A DNA stretch of 64,000 nt from Burkholderia cepacia (lineage in GTDB: Bacteria > Pseudomonadota > Gammaproteobacteria > Burkholderiales > Burkholderiaceae): the NCBI RefSeq assembly GCF_001718835.1, contig NZ_CP013443.1, positions 682,001-746,000 of the forward strand, read 5' to 3'. Of this stretch, positions 25,704 to 34,842 are shown piece by piece. A program made the translations under genes and the position numbers. How positions within the stretch are numbered: the first letter of the stretch is position 1; every line of letters begins with the position of its first letter. The notes under the pieces are model-generated. The model did not search any database, was not told the DNA's origin, and saw only the letters and a program-made list of their open reading frames with translations.

Positions 25704-25845
25704 CGTGGCTGTTGTTTTCCTTGTCCGGCGCGTTCTTGCGTGCGCCGATGGATGCCCCCGGGCGCTCGGAATCGCCGGATATAACGGGGCAGGACCGGAT
25801 TTTGGCCGATTTTCGGCGAGCCGGACACCCGGATGCGGATTCCCT

Positions 25846-25875
25846 TTGACCGCGTTGCGGTATTTCCTTTATAAT
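25846..25875 (+). promoter_or_regulatory. Promoter of rplM-rpsI
   Basis: TTGACC (25846-25851), 18-bp spacer, TATAAT (25870-25875), a strong sigma-70 promoter. The start point would be near 25882, leaving a leader of about 115 nt before the rplM ATG. The leader has no obvious Shine-Dalgarno directly before the ATG, so leader structure may matter for control. Confidence 0.75.
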
Positions 25876-25996
25876 TCAGGGCTTTTCCGCATTCATGCCC
25901 ACGGAAAAAGAACAGGGAGAGCCTGCACCGCGCCTCGAAGCGCACACAGACAAGCAGGAAGAACACATCGGGCAAAGCAATTTTTTTGGATCGATC

Positions 25997-26425
25997 ATGA
26001 AGACGTTTTCCGCAAAAGCCCATGAGGTGACGCGCGAATGGTACGTGATTGACGCGACGGATAAGGTTCTCGGCCGTGTTGCCAGCGAAGTGGCACGCCG
26101 TCTGCGCGGCAAGCACAAGCCTGAGTTCACCCCGCACGTCGACACTGGTGATTTCATCATCATCATCAACGCGAGCAAGTTGAAGGTCACGGGCAACAAG
26201 ACGCTGGACAAGAAGTACTACCGTCACTCGGGCTACCCGGGCGGTATCTATGAAACGACGTTCGGCAAGATGCAGGAACGCTTCCCGGGCCGCGCGCTCG
26301 AGAAGGCGGTCAAGGGCATGCTGCCGAAGGGCCCGCTCGGCTACGCGATGATCAAGAAGCTGAAGGTCTACGCAGAAGCGACGCATCCGCACTCGGCTCA
26401 ACAGCCGAAGGCGCTCGAGATCTAA
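25997..26425 (+). CDS. rplM: 50S ribosomal protein L13
   Basis: Large-subunit ribosomal protein of 142 residues, the normal L13 length. It begins [56 protein letters not shown] and contains the L13 signature region [20 protein letters not shown]. An upstream in-frame ATG at 25895 would add 34 unrelated residues inside the leader, so ATG 25997 is used. rpsI follows after 10 bp as in nearly all bacteria. Confidence 0.98.
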
Positions 26426-26435
26426 GGGGACCCAC

Positions 26436-26828
26436 ATGATCGGTAACTGGAACTACGGTACGGGCCGCCGCAAGAGCGCAGTCGCACGTGTCTTCATCAA
26501 GGCTGGCAAGGGCGACATCATCGTCAACGGCAAGCCCATCGCTGACTACTTCTCGCGCGAAACGTCGCTGATGATCGTGCGTCAACCGCTGGAACTCACG
26601 AACCACGGCCAGACGTTCGACATCAAGGTGAACGTGAACGGCGGCGGTGAAACGGGTCAGGCAGGTGCAGTGCGCCACGGCATCACCCGTGCACTGATCG
26701 ACTACGATGCGACGCTGAAGCCGTCGCTGTCGAACGCAGGCTTCGTCACGCGCGATGCACGTGAAGTCGAGCGTAAGAAGGTCGGTCTGCGCAAGGCACG
26801 CCGCGCCAAGCAGTTCTCGAAGCGTTAA
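26436..26828 (+). CDS. rpsI: 30S ribosomal protein S9
   Basis: Small-subunit protein of 130 residues that contacts tRNA in the P site through its basic C-terminal tail. It has NYGTGRRKSAVARVFIKAGKG at the start, GETGQAGAVRHGITRALIDYD in the middle, and the tail GLRKARRAKQFSKR. It is co-transcribed with rplM and followed by a strong terminator. Confidence 0.98.
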   Translation: MIGNWNYGTGRRKSAVARVFIKAGKGDIIVNGKPIADYFSRETSLMIVRQPLELTNHGQTFDIKVNVNGGGETGQAGAVRHGITRALIDYDATLKPSLSNAGFVTRDAREVERKKVGLRKARRAKQFSKR

Positions 26829-26870
26829 TTCCGCTTCATGGCCGCGCCGCTCCCGGGCGGCGTCCGCCGG

Positions 26871-26904
26871 AAAAACCGCCAGCTTTCGCGCTGGCGGTTT
26901 TTTT
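26871..26904 (+). terminator. Terminator of rplM-rpsI
   Basis: Stem AACCGCCAGC / GCTGGCGGTT with a 6-nt loop, flanked by an A run on the left and seven Ts on the right. It ends the ribosomal operon. Confidence 0.92.
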
Positions 26905-27046
26905 ATGTCCGTTTCCAGGCGCGTGCTGCCGCGGCCTGCGCATGCGTGTTTGATGAAATCGACAAGAACCTATTGATTTCATGGACATCAGCACGATCTT
27001 CTGATCGGCCCTACAATAGCGGCTAAAGCTTTTTGGAGAGTTCGCA

Positions 27047-27421
27047 ATGAACGCTGTTACCGAATCCGCAGCAACGACGGCGGCCGAAATGCCGGTTCCG
27101 TTCGTCTTCACCGACGCCGCAGCCGACAAGGTCAAGCAACTGATCGACGAAGAGGGCAATCCCGACCTGAAGCTGCGCGTATTCGTGCAGGGCGGTGGCT
27201 GCTCCGGCTTCCAGTATGGCTTCACGTTCGACGAGGAAGTCAACGAGGACGATACCGTGATGAACAAGAACGGCGTCCAGCTCCTGATCGACTCGATGAG
27301 CTACCAGTACCTGGTCGGCGCCGAGATCGACTACAAGGACGACCTCAACGGCGCCCAGTTCGTGATCAAGAACCCGAACGCGACCACCACCTGCGGGTGC
27401 GGCTCGTCGTTCTCGGTCTGA
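27047..27421 (+). CDS. erpA: Iron-sulfur cluster insertion protein ErpA
   Basis: A-type carrier that delivers Fe-S clusters to apoproteins such as IspG/IspH, 124 residues. The three cluster cysteines are in place: Cys52 in QGGGCSGFQYGF, and Cys116 and Cys118 in the C-terminal CGCGSSF. The N-terminal extension of about 15 residues is typical of ErpA in this group. A -10-like TACAAT (27012-27017) lies before it; the gene appears to stand alone. The rplM-rpsI-erpA order is common in betaproteobacteria. Confidence 0.95.
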   Translation: MNAVTESAATTAAEMPVPFVFTDAAADKVKQLIDEEGNPDLKLRVFVQGGGCSGFQYGFTFDEEVNEDDTVMNKNGVQLLIDSMSYQYLVGAEIDYKDDLNGAQFVIKNPNATTTCGCGSSFSV

Positions 27422-27455
27422 GCGCACGACAGATCCACGCCGGTTCGCCGGAATG

Positions 27456-27482
27456 AAAAAACGGGGCATGAAGCCCCGTTTT
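27456..27482. terminator. Bidirectional terminator between erpA and anmK
   Basis: Perfect stem AAAACGGGGC / GCCCCGTTTT with loop ATGAA. The A run on one arm and T run on the other serve both convergent genes. Confidence 0.9.
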
Positions 27483-27500
27483 CTATGCGCGCATGCCGCT

Positions 27501-28649
27501 TCAGCGCGGATAGAGCGCGCCGAGCACGCGGTTGCCGGCCGCACCGGTGACCGTCGCGAGATTGCCGGGCTGGCGCGCGGTGAAACGGTGCGCGAGCCAC
27601 GCGAACGCGAGTGCCTCGACCTGCTGGGGCGGCACGCCGAGCGCGGCCGTCGTGTCGACTGCCGCACGCACGCCGCGGTCGCGTAGCGCGCTTGAAAGCG
27701 CATCGAGCAGCACCGGATTGCGTGCGCCGCCGCCGCACACATGGACGGCCGTGCAGTCGGGCGCATGCTGCGCGATCTCGTGCGCGATCGACACGGCCGT
27801 CAGCGCCGTGAGCGTGGCCTGCACATCCTCCGGCGCGAGCTGCGCGAATGCGGCCAGTTTCGCGTCGAGCCAGGCGGGATTGAACAGGTCGCGCCCGGTG
27901 CTTTTCGGCGGCGGTGCGGCGAAATAGGGCTCGTCGAGCAGCACGTCGAGCAGCGCTGCATGGACGGTGCCGCGCGCCGCGAACTTGCCGCCGTCGTCGT
28001 ACGGCTTGCCGAGATGGCGGGTCGCCCATTCGTCGAGCAGCGCATTCGCGGGGCCGCAGTCGAAACCGCGCACGTCGCCGCCTTCGCCGGGCAGGATCGT
28101 GACGTTGCTGATCCCGCCGAGATTGCAGACCACGCGCGTCTCGCCCGGTGCGCCGAATACCGTTGCATGGAAGGCCGGCGCGAGCGGCGCCCCGTGGCCG
28201 CCTGCCGCGACGTCGCGGCTGCGGAAATCGGCGATCACGTCGACCTGGGTCAGCTCGGCGAGCAGGGCCGGGTTGTTGATCTGCCGCGTATAACCGCGCT
28301 CGGGGCGATGGCGCACGGTCTGGCCGTGCACGCCGATCGCGCGGATCTCGTCGCGCGACAGCCCGGCCGTGCGCTGCAACTCGTGGCAGCACACCGCATA
28401 GCGCGCGACCAGCGCGTTCGCGGCGAGCGATTCGCGGTCGATCTCGTCGTCGCCGGGCTGCTGCAGCGCGAACAGCGCGTCGCGCAGCGATTGCGCGAAG
28501 CCGACGAAGGCCTCGGCAAGCACGGCCGGCGGCTTGCCGGCCTCGAAACGCACGGCGACGCCATCGACGCCGTCCATGCTGGTTCCCGACATCAGCCCGA
28601 AGTAGATGCCGTCGGCCGGATGGCCGGATGATGGACGTCGCAGCGGCAC
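27501..28649 (-). CDS. anmK: Anhydro-N-acetylmuramic acid kinase
   Basis: Peptidoglycan-recycling kinase that opens the 1,6-anhydro ring of anhydroMurNAc while phosphorylating it to MurNAc-6-P. The 382-residue product matches the family (about 370). The ATP-binding start YFGLMSGTSMDGVDGVAV is at about residues 16-33, and the family blocks GVHGQTVRHRPERGYTRQI, CNLGGISNVTIL, FDCGPANALLDEW and CGGGARNPVLLDAL follow. It is divergent from tyrS, with about 140 bp between the start codons. Confidence 0.94.
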   Translation of the reverse strand: MPLRRPSSGHPADGIYFGLMSGTSMDGVDGVAVRFEAGKPPAVLAEAFVGFAQSLRDALFALQQPGDDEIDRESLAANALVARYAVCCHELQRTAGLSRDEIRAIGVHGQTVRHRPERGYTRQINNPALLAELTQVDVIADFRSRDVAAGGHGAPLAPAFHATVFGAPGETRVVCNLGGISNVTILPGEGGDVRGFDCGPANALLDEWATRHLGKPYDDGGKFAARGTVHAALLDVLLDEPYFAAPPPKSTGRDLFNPAWLDAKLAAFAQLAPEDVQATLTALTAVSIAHEIAQHAPDCTAVHVCGGGARNPVLLDALSSALRDRGVRAAVDTTAALGVPPQQVEALAFAWLAHRFTARQPGNLATVTGAAGNRVLGALYPR

Positions 28650-28790
28650 GTGAACCCTCCTGGATCGTGCGGCGCGGGCCGGTGCCGCGCGCCTTGCGCC
28701 CGATTATCCGCGCAACGCGGCGCGCCGTTAAGCGACGGGCGCGCAAGTTATGGGAAAATCCCTGTTTTTGCGACATTCTTCCTGGCACCG

Positions 28791-30032
28791 ATGAGCACCG
28801 AACCCAGTTCCAAGCCCGTTTTCCCGATCACCGACGAAGTCCGGCATGCGCTCGCCGTCACGAAGCGCGGCGTCGACGAACTGCTGATCGAGGAAGAGTT
28901 CGCGCAGAAGCTCGCGCGCAGCGCGGCCACGGGCACGCCGCTTCGCATCAAGCTCGGCCTCGACCCGACCGCACCCGACATCCACATCGGCCACACCGTC
29001 GTGCTGAACAAGATGCGTCAGCTGCAGGACCTCGGCCACACGGTGATTTTCCTGATCGGCGATTTCACGTCGCTGATCGGCGATCCGTCGGGCCGCAACG
29101 CGACGCGCCCGCCGCTCACGCGCGAGCAGATCGAGTCGAACGCGAAGACCTACTTCGAGCAGGCCGCGCTCGTGCTCGATCGCGCGAAGACCGAGATCCG
29201 CTACAACAGCGAATGGTCGATGCCGCTCGGCGCGGACGGGATGATCAAGCTCGCGTCGCGTTACACGGTTGCGCGGATTCTCGAACGCGAGGATTTCACG
29301 AAGCGCTTCCAGGGCGGCGTGCCGATCTCGATCCACGAATTCCTGTACCCGCTGATGCAGGGCTACGATTCGGTCGCGCTGAACGCCGATCTCGAACTGG
29401 GCGGCACCGACCAGAAGTTCAACCTGCTGGTCGGCCGCGAACTGCAGAAGCAGTATGGCCAGGAACAGCAGTGCATTCTCACGATGCCGCTGCTCGAAGG
29501 CCTCGACGGCGTCGAGAAGATGTCGAAGTCGAAGGGCAACTACGTCGGCATCAGCGAGAAGCCGACCGACATGTTCGGCAAGCTGATGAGCATCTCGGAC
29601 ACGCTGATGTGGCGGTACTTCGAACTGCTGTCGTTCCGCAGCCTCGACGAGATCGCCGGTTTCAAGCGCGAGGCCGAAGGCGGCCGCAACCCGCGCGACT
29701 TCAAGGTGCTGCTCGCGCAGGAGATCGTCGCGCGGTTCCACTCGCAGGCCGACGCCGAGCGTTCGCTCGAGGATTTCAACCACCGTGCGAAGGGCGGCGT
29801 GCCGGACGACATCCCGTCGGTCACGCTCGCGGGCGCACCGCTCGCGATCGGCCAGTTGCTGAAGCAGGCGGGCCTCGTGCCGTCGACGAGCGAAGCGCTG
29901 CGCAATATCGACCAGGGCGGCGTGAAGATCGATGGCGCGACCGTGTCGGACAAGGGCCTGAAGGTCGAAGCCGGCGAGTTCGTCGTCCAGGTCGGCAAGC
30001 GCCGCTTCGCGCGCGTCACGCTGACCGCATGA
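28791..30032 (+). CDS. tyrS: Tyrosine--tRNA ligase
   Basis: Class I synthetase of 413 residues that charges tRNA-Tyr. The HIGH motif is at residues 65-68 (PDIHIGHTVVLNKM), KMSKS at 243-247 (GVEKMSKSKGNYVGI), and a C-terminal S4 RNA-binding domain begins at about residue 345 (VPSTSEALRNIDQGGVKIDG). ATG 28791 gives MSTEPSSKPVFPITDEV; the longer frame from 28650 overlaps the anmK start region. The stop overlaps the dtd start as ATGA. Confidence 0.97.
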   Translation: MSTEPSSKPVFPITDEVRHALAVTKRGVDELLIEEEFAQKLARSAATGTPLRIKLGLDPTAPDIHIGHTVVLNKMRQLQDLGHTVIFLIGDFTSLIGDPSGRNATRPPLTREQIESNAKTYFEQAALVLDRAKTEIRYNSEWSMPLGADGMIKLASRYTVARILEREDFTKRFQGGVPISIHEFLYPLMQGYDSVALNADLELGGTDQKFNLLVGRELQKQYGQEQQCILTMPLLEGLDGVEKMSKSKGNYVGISEKPTDMFGKLMSISDTLMWRYFELLSFRSLDEIAGFKREAEGGRNPRDFKVLLAQEIVARFHSQADAERSLEDFNHRAKGGVPDDIPSVTLAGAPLAIGQLLKQAGLVPSTSEALRNIDQGGVKIDGATVSDKGLKVEAGEFVVQVGKRRFARVTLTA

Positions 30033-30487
30033 TCGCGCTGATCCAGCGTGTGAAGCGCGCCGACGTGCGCGTCGGCGACCGCACGACGGGCGAGATCGGC
30101 GCGGGCCTGCTCGCGCTCGTCTGCGCGGAGCGCGGCGACACCGAGGCAGCGGCCGACAAGCTGCTCGCGAAAATGCTCGGCTACCGTGTGTTCAGCGACG
30201 CCGCCGGCAAGATGAACCTGCCGGTGTCGAACATCGACGGCGAGGGCCGCGCAGGCGGCCTGCTGCTCGTGTCGCAGTTCACGCTGGCGGCCGATACCAA
30301 CAGCGGGCTGCGTCCGAGCTTCACACCGGCCGCGCCGCCCGACGAGGGCGCGCGGCTCTTCGACCATTTCGTCGCGGCCGCGCGCGCGCGCCATCCGGTC
30401 GTCGAGACGGGCGAGTTCGGCGCCGACATGCAGGTGTCGCTCGTCAACGACGGCCCCGTGACATTCTGGCTGCAAGTACGGCCCTGA
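30029..30487 (+). CDS. dtd: D-aminoacyl-tRNA deacylase
   Basis: Removes D-amino acids, classically D-Tyr, wrongly attached to tRNA. The 152-residue product starts MIALIQRVKRADVRVGD. Catalytic motifs are SQFTLAADTNSGLRPSF (the SQxT block) and NDGPVTFWLQ (the GPVT block), both intact. Its ATG overlaps the tyrS stop by four bases, so TyrRS and the enzyme that clears D-Tyr-tRNA are translationally coupled. A histidine phosphatase gene follows after 23 bp. Confidence 0.96.
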   Translation: MIALIQRVKRADVRVGDRTTGEIGAGLLALVCAERGDTEAAADKLLAKMLGYRVFSDAAGKMNLPVSNIDGEGRAGGLLLVSQFTLAADTNSGLRPSFTPAAPPDEGARLFDHFVAAARARHPVVETGEFGADMQVSLVNDGPVTFWLQVRP

Positions 30488-30510
30488 TTCTTCCCCGGAG
30501 ACGCGCCGCG

Positions 30511-31173
30511 ATGGCCACCACGCAGATTCTTTTCATCCGCCATGGCGAGACGGCCTGGAATCGCATCAAGCGCATCCAGGGCCATATCGACATCCCGCTG
30601 GCCGACACGGGGCTCGCGCAGGCGCAGCGGCTGGCCGTGCGTCTTGCGCGCGAAACGCGCGACGGCGCGCGGATCGACGCGGTCTATTCGAGCGACCTGA
30701 TGCGCGCGCAACAGACCGCGCAGCCCTTCGCCGATGCGCTCGGCCTGCCGCTCGTGCTGCGCGCAGGCTTGCGCGAGCGTGCGTACGGCATCTTCCAGGG
30801 GCACGACAGTACCGAGATCGAGGCGCTGTTTCCGGACGCATACGCGGCGTGGCAGACGCGCGATCCGGGCTTCGCGCCGGAAGGCGGCGAGTCGCAGCGT
30901 GAGTTCTATCACCGCGTGCTGCACGCGCTCGAGCCGATCGTGGCCGCGCACCCGGGCGGACGGATCGCGTGTGTCGCGCACGGCGGCGTGCTCGACAGCG
31001 TGTACCGGTTTGCAAACGGCATCGAACTGTCGGCGCCGCGCAATTACCAACTGCTCAACACGAGCATCAACGTCGTCGATTACGTGGATGGTCGCGCACA
31101 GGTCGTGCAGTGGGCCGACGTGTCGCACCTGGACACCGCAAGCGACGACGACGGGTACCGCAAGGTGCTCTGA
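30511..31173 (+). CDS. Histidine phosphatase (phosphoglycerate mutase-like)
   Basis: Branch 1 histidine phosphatase superfamily protein of 220 residues. The catalytic motif FIRHGETAWN lies at residues 8-17, with SSDLMRAQQTA, the GpmB-like ERAYGIFQG, and the second histidine in ACVAHGGVLDSVYR. GpmB-type names are often given, but many members are phosphatases of sugars, nucleotides or cofactors; the substrate cannot be told. It is 23 bp after dtd and likely part of the tyrS-dtd transcript. Confidence 0.87.
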   Translation: MATTQILFIRHGETAWNRIKRIQGHIDIPLADTGLAQAQRLAVRLARETRDGARIDAVYSSDLMRAQQTAQPFADALGLPLVLRAGLRERAYGIFQGHDSTEIEALFPDAYAAWQTRDPGFAPEGGESQREFYHRVLHALEPIVAAHPGGRIACVAHGGVLDSVYRFANGIELSAPRNYQLLNTSINVVDYVDGRAQVVQWADVSHLDTASDDDGYRKVL

Positions 31174-31274
31174 GCGCAGGCCGCGCCCGGTCGTTCGCGG
31201 CAGGCCGTGGCCGGCTGCGCGCGCAGCTCGTCACATGAATGCGACGGCGAATCGAACTATTTGGAAGGCGGCTG

Positions 31275-32225
31275 TCAGGCAGAGGGCTTGCCGCTTTGCG
31301 GCGCCGCGGTCGCGCGCCGCCGGGCGCGCCTCGATGCGCCATTGACGAGCGCCCAGCGCAGCACGGGTGCGACGACCCGTATGCCTGGCCGGACCACCGC
31401 GCGTCGCAGCGGCGCGAATGCCGATACGCCGAGCATGCGCTGCGCCCACGGCGGCAGCAGGTCGATTCCGGCATGCATCACGAGGGTTGCGGCGGGCCGC
31501 ATCGCCGGCCGTGCGACCGGCACGTTCAGCAGGATGGACATCACGTCGAACGTACGCGGCCCGGCCTCGAGTTCGGGCTGCATGCGCGCGAGATACGCGG
31601 CCACCTCGGCACGCGAACGGGGCACGTCCTGCGCGCCGAGCATCTCGGCGATGCGCGCCGTTTCGGCGTAGTAACGATCCTGCAACTCGCCCGGCAGGGC
31701 CGGATTCACGTAGCGCAGATGCGCGGCGAGAAAACTCGACACTTCCGCGACGTGCACCCAGGTCAGCAACGCCGGATCGTCGGCGCGGTAGGGCCGTCCG
31801 TCGGGCGCGGTGCCGTGCACTTTCGCGTGAATCGCCTTCACGCGCTCGATCAGCGCGAGTGCGTCGGCGCGGCTGCCGAAGGTCGTACCGGTAATGAACG
31901 TGGCGGTGCGCCGCAAGCGACCCAGGATGTCGGTGCGAAACGACGAGTGATCCCAGACGCCCGCGAGGGCGAGCGGATGGAGCGCCTGCAGCAGCAGGGC
32001 GGCGATGCCGCCCGTCATCATCGACGTGAAGTCGGCATGCACGCGCCAGCAGACGGCGTCGGGGCCGAACAGCCCCGGGTCTCCGGGCGGCAACGAAAAG
32101 TCGAGTGACGGGCCGCTGCCCGTCGTCAGGTGCGTGACGCCGGCCACGAGCCGCTTGCGGATCGGCTCGGCCCAGCGCGGGTGCGGCACCGGCGCGCCGG
32201 GGGGAGGATTGGATGGCGTCGTCAT
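31275..32225 (-). CDS. Oxygenase MpaB-like protein (DUF2236)
   Basis: Protein of 316 residues of the DUF2236 family, which shares a fold with rubber oxygenase Lcp and fungal MpaB'. The conserved blocks are GPDAVCWRVHADFTSMMTGG, ALLLQALHPLALAGVWDHSSF, RRTATFITGTTFGSRADA and WVHVAEVSSFLAAHLRY. The histidines in these blocks could bind haem b as in Lcp. No signal peptide is visible. The substrate is unknown. It is 25 bp downstream of ruvB on the same strand, so it may be transcribed with the ruv genes. Confidence 0.8.
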   Translation of the reverse strand: MTTPSNPPPGAPVPHPRWAEPIRKRLVAGVTHLTTGSGPSLDFSLPPGDPGLFGPDAVCWRVHADFTSMMTGGIAALLLQALHPLALAGVWDHSSFRTDILGRLRRTATFITGTTFGSRADALALIERVKAIHAKVHGTAPDGRPYRADDPALLTWVHVAEVSSFLAAHLRYVNPALPGELQDRYYAETARIAEMLGAQDVPRSRAEVAAYLARMQPELEAGPRTFDVMSILLNVPVARPAMRPAATLVMHAGIDLLPPWAQRMLGVSAFAPLRRAVVRPGIRVVAPVLRWALVNGASRRARRRATAAPQSGKPSA

Positions 32226-32250
32226 CGCCGGTGTAGCGTCGGGCGGGCGG

Positions 32251-33324
32251 TCACTGCCCGTCGGACGCCTCCCATGCGCCGCGCGCCGGGTTGCCCGTAT
32301 CCGGCGCGGCGAGCCCGAAGTGGCGATACGTGAGCAGCGTCGCGACGCGCCCGCGCGGGGTGCGCTGCAGGAAGCCCTGCTGGATCAGGTAGGGCTCGAG
32401 TACGTCCTCGATCGTATCGCGCTCTTCGCCGATCGCCGCCGCGAGGTTGTCGATACCGACCGGGCCGCCGTCGAACTTGTACAGGATCGCCTCGAGCAGC
32501 TTGCGGTCCATCAGGTCGAAGCCGACCGGATCGACGTCGAGCATCGCGAGCGCGGCATCGGCGACGGCCGCGGTGATCTGGCCGTCGGCCTTCACTTCCG
32601 CGAAGTCGCGCACGCGGCGCAGCAGCCGGTTCGCAATCCGCGGCGTGCCGCGCGAGCGCTTCGCGATTTCCAGCGCACCGTTCGGATCGATCTGCGCGTT
32701 CAGCAGCGATGCCGAGCGCCGCACGATGCGCGACAGTTGATCGGCGTCGTAGAACTCGAGGCGCGCGACGATCCCGAAACGGTCGCGCAGCGGATTGGTC
32801 AGCATCCCGGCGCGGGTGGTGGCGCCGACCAGCGTGAACGGCTGCAGGTCGAGCTTCACGCTGCGCGCGGCCGGGCCTTCGCCGATCATGATGTCGATCT
32901 GGTAATCCTCGAGCGCCGGATACAGGATTTCCTCGACGACCGGCGACAGCCGGTGGATTTCGTCGATGAACAGCACGTCGTTCGCCTCGAGGTTCGTCAG
33001 CAGCGCGGCGAGATCGCCCGCGCGCTCGAGCACGGGGCCCGACGTCTGGCGCAGGTTCACGCCCATCTCCCGCGCGATGATGTGCGCGAGCGTCGTCTTG
33101 CCGAGGCCTGGCGGCCCGAACAGCAGCACGTGGTCGAGCGGCTCGGAGCGGCGCTTGGCGGCTTCGATGAAGATCTCGAGCTGGCCGCGCACCTTTTCCT
33201 GGCCGACGTAGTCGTCGAGCTGGCGCGGCCGCAGCGCACGTTCGAACACCTCCTCGTGCGACGAGGCGGGCGTGGCGGCGATGATCCGCTGCTGCTCGGT
33301 GGCGAGTTTGTCGGTTTCAATCAT
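32251..33324 (-). CDS. ruvB: Holliday junction branch-migration ATPase RuvB
   Basis: AAA+ motor that drives branch migration with RuvA, 357 residues. Walker A is GPPGLGKTT at residues 70-78 and Walker B LFIDEIHRL at 118-126. Sensor 1 lies in LVGATTRAG and the arginine-finger/sensor 2 region in RSRGTPRIANRLLRRVRDF. A C-terminal winged helix with QQGFLQRTPRGRVAT ends the fold. The gene follows ruvA after 108 bp. Confidence 0.97.
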   Translation of the reverse strand: MIETDKLATEQQRIIAATPASSHEEVFERALRPRQLDDYVGQEKVRGQLEIFIEAAKRRSEPLDHVLLFGPPGLGKTTLAHIIAREMGVNLRQTSGPVLERAGDLAALLTNLEANDVLFIDEIHRLSPVVEEILYPALEDYQIDIMIGEGPAARSVKLDLQPFTLVGATTRAGMLTNPLRDRFGIVARLEFYDADQLSRIVRRSASLLNAQIDPNGALEIAKRSRGTPRIANRLLRRVRDFAEVKADGQITAAVADAALAMLDVDPVGFDLMDRKLLEAILYKFDGGPVGIDNLAAAIGEERDTIEDVLEPYLIQQGFLQRTPRGRVATLLTYRHFGLAAPDTGNPARGAWEASDGQ

Positions 33325-33432
33325 GCGGCCATTGTACCGCGCGCCGCACTCCGGCCCACCTGGCCGAACGGCCGACTGGCGCGCGGTGCCGCGCCGCGCG
33401 ACACTGGTTTCGACGGCCGGATTGAACGCGCG

Positions 33433-34014
33433 TTACGCCTTCGACAGCGCCTTCAGCGCGAGCTTGATGCCTTCGGATACACCGGTGCCGGCCGGCACGT
33501 TCTTGATCGCGGCCAGGCCTTCCTTTTCGGAATAGCCCAGCGCAAGCAGCGCGTTGAGGATGTCGGTTGCATGGTCGGACGGCGACGCGGCGCCGGCGAG
33601 CGCGCCGAGATCGGCGCCGAGCTTGCCCTTCAGTTCGAGCAGCAGGCGCTCGGCCGTCTTCTTGCCGATGCCGGGCAGGCGCGTGAGGCGTGCGGCGTCC
33701 TGCATCGTCACGGCCTGCGCGAGCTCCTGCACGCTCATGCCGGACAGCACGGCGAGCGCCATGCGCGCGCCGATGCCGGTGATCTTCAGCAGTTCGCGGA
33801 AGGTCGTGCGCTCCTGAGGCGTCAGGAAGCCGTACAGCAGGTGCGCGTCCTCGCGGACGATTTGCTGGGTGAGCAGCACGACGCGCTCGCCCGTTTGCGG
33901 CAGGTTGTAGAAGGTGCTCATCGGCACGTCGATTTCGTAGCCGACGCCGTTGCAGTCGACGAGCAGGTGAGGCGGGTTCTTTTCGAGCAGGATGCCGGCG
34001 ATGCGACCGATCAT
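33433..34014 (-). CDS. ruvA: Holliday junction branch-migration protein RuvA
   Basis: DNA-binding tetramer subunit that holds the four-way junction for RuvB, 193 residues. It has an N-terminal OB fold starting MIGRIAGILLEKNPPHLLVDCNGVGYEI, tandem helix-hairpin-helix motifs (LLKITGIGARMALAVLSGM and RLPGIGKKTAERLLLELKGKL, each within about 20 residues), and a C-terminal RuvB-binding domain ending ALKALSKA. It lies between ruvC (134 bp) and ruvB. Confidence 0.97.
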   Translation of the reverse strand: MIGRIAGILLEKNPPHLLVDCNGVGYEIDVPMSTFYNLPQTGERVVLLTQQIVREDAHLLYGFLTPQERTTFRELLKITGIGARMALAVLSGMSVQELAQAVTMQDAARLTRLPGIGKKTAERLLLELKGKLGADLGALAGAASPSDHATDILNALLALGYSEKEGLAAIKNVPAGTGVSEGIKLALKALSKA

Positions 34015-34148
34015 GGAGGGCGGGATGCGAGGAATAAAGCGCGAGTGTAGCGCACGTGCGGCGGAAAACCGATGGGCCGGCCGTTCGGCCGGGGGTGCAG
34101 GAAGCAGGGCGCGCGGCAGGGCGATCGCCCGGTGCGCGCCGCCGGGCG

Positions 34149-34691
34149 TCAGCCGACCAGCCGCCCGCGCCGTACGCGCAGCCCTTTCTTCGCGAGCGCC
34201 GGCGCGAGGCCGCCGAGCGTGCTGAGCGTGTCGCCGCCGTGCGCGTGGCAGATCGCCATGCCGAGCGCGTCGGCCGCGTCGGAGCCCGGCTGTCCGGAGA
34301 GATTGAGCAGCCGCGTGACCATTTCCTGCATCTGCGTCTTGGTCGCGCGGCCGTAGCCGACCACGGCCTGCTTGAGCTGCAGCGCCGTGTATTCGGCGAC
34401 GGGCAGGCCGCCCGCGACGAGGCCGCAGATCGCGGCGCCGCGCGCCTGGCCGAGCAGCAGCGTCGACTGCGGGTTCACGTTGACGAACACCTTTTCGATC
34501 GCGGCCTGGTCGGGTGCGTGCTCGCGCACGATGGTCGAGACGCCCTGGAAGATCGTGCCGAGCCGGGTGGCCAGGTCGGCGGTCGGCGTGCGGATCACAC
34601 CGCTCGCGACATAGGCGAGCCGGTGGCCGCTGACGTCGATGATGCCGAAACCGGTGACGCGCAGGCCGGGGTCGATGCCGAGAATTCGCAT
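34149..34691 (-). CDS. ruvC: Holliday junction resolvase RuvC
   Basis: Endonuclease that cuts Holliday junctions symmetrically, 180 residues. The RNase H-like fold starts MRILGIDPGLRVTGFG with catalytic Asp7. The acidic residues continue in IEKVFVNVNP and in SDAADALGMAICHAHG near residue 140. It follows purH by 151 bp on the same strand, the betaproteobacterial order purH-ruvC-ruvA-ruvB. Confidence 0.97.
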   Translation of the reverse strand: MRILGIDPGLRVTGFGIIDVSGHRLAYVASGVIRTPTADLATRLGTIFQGVSTIVREHAPDQAAIEKVFVNVNPQSTLLLGQARGAAICGLVAGGLPVAEYTALQLKQAVVGYGRATKTQMQEMVTRLLNLSGQPGSDAADALGMAICHAHGGDTLSTLGGLAPALAKKGLRVRRGRLVG

Positions 34692-34778
34692 GAGTGAGGA
34701 GAAAAACCTGATGCAGCGATACTACAACGAATGGTGGGCGGCACCGGCCGCACGGTTGCGTGCGCCGGCGCGGCGCAA

Positions 34779-34810
34779 TAAAAAACCCGGCGGGTGCAAT
34801 GCCGCCGGGT
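34779..34810 (-). terminator. Terminator of purH
   Basis: Read on the minus strand, stem ACCCGGCGG / CCGCCGGGT with an 8-nt loop, followed by a T run (AAAAA at 34780-34784 on the plus strand). It separates purH from the ruvC gene. Confidence 0.88.
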
Positions 34811-34842
34811 CGTCGTGCCGCGGCCGTGCGGGCCGCAAGCGA

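Noticed and set aside
34692..34842. LexA-type SOS box upstream of ruvC
   Set aside because: No CTGT-N8-ACAG-like site could be found in the gap; the purH terminator fills part of it.
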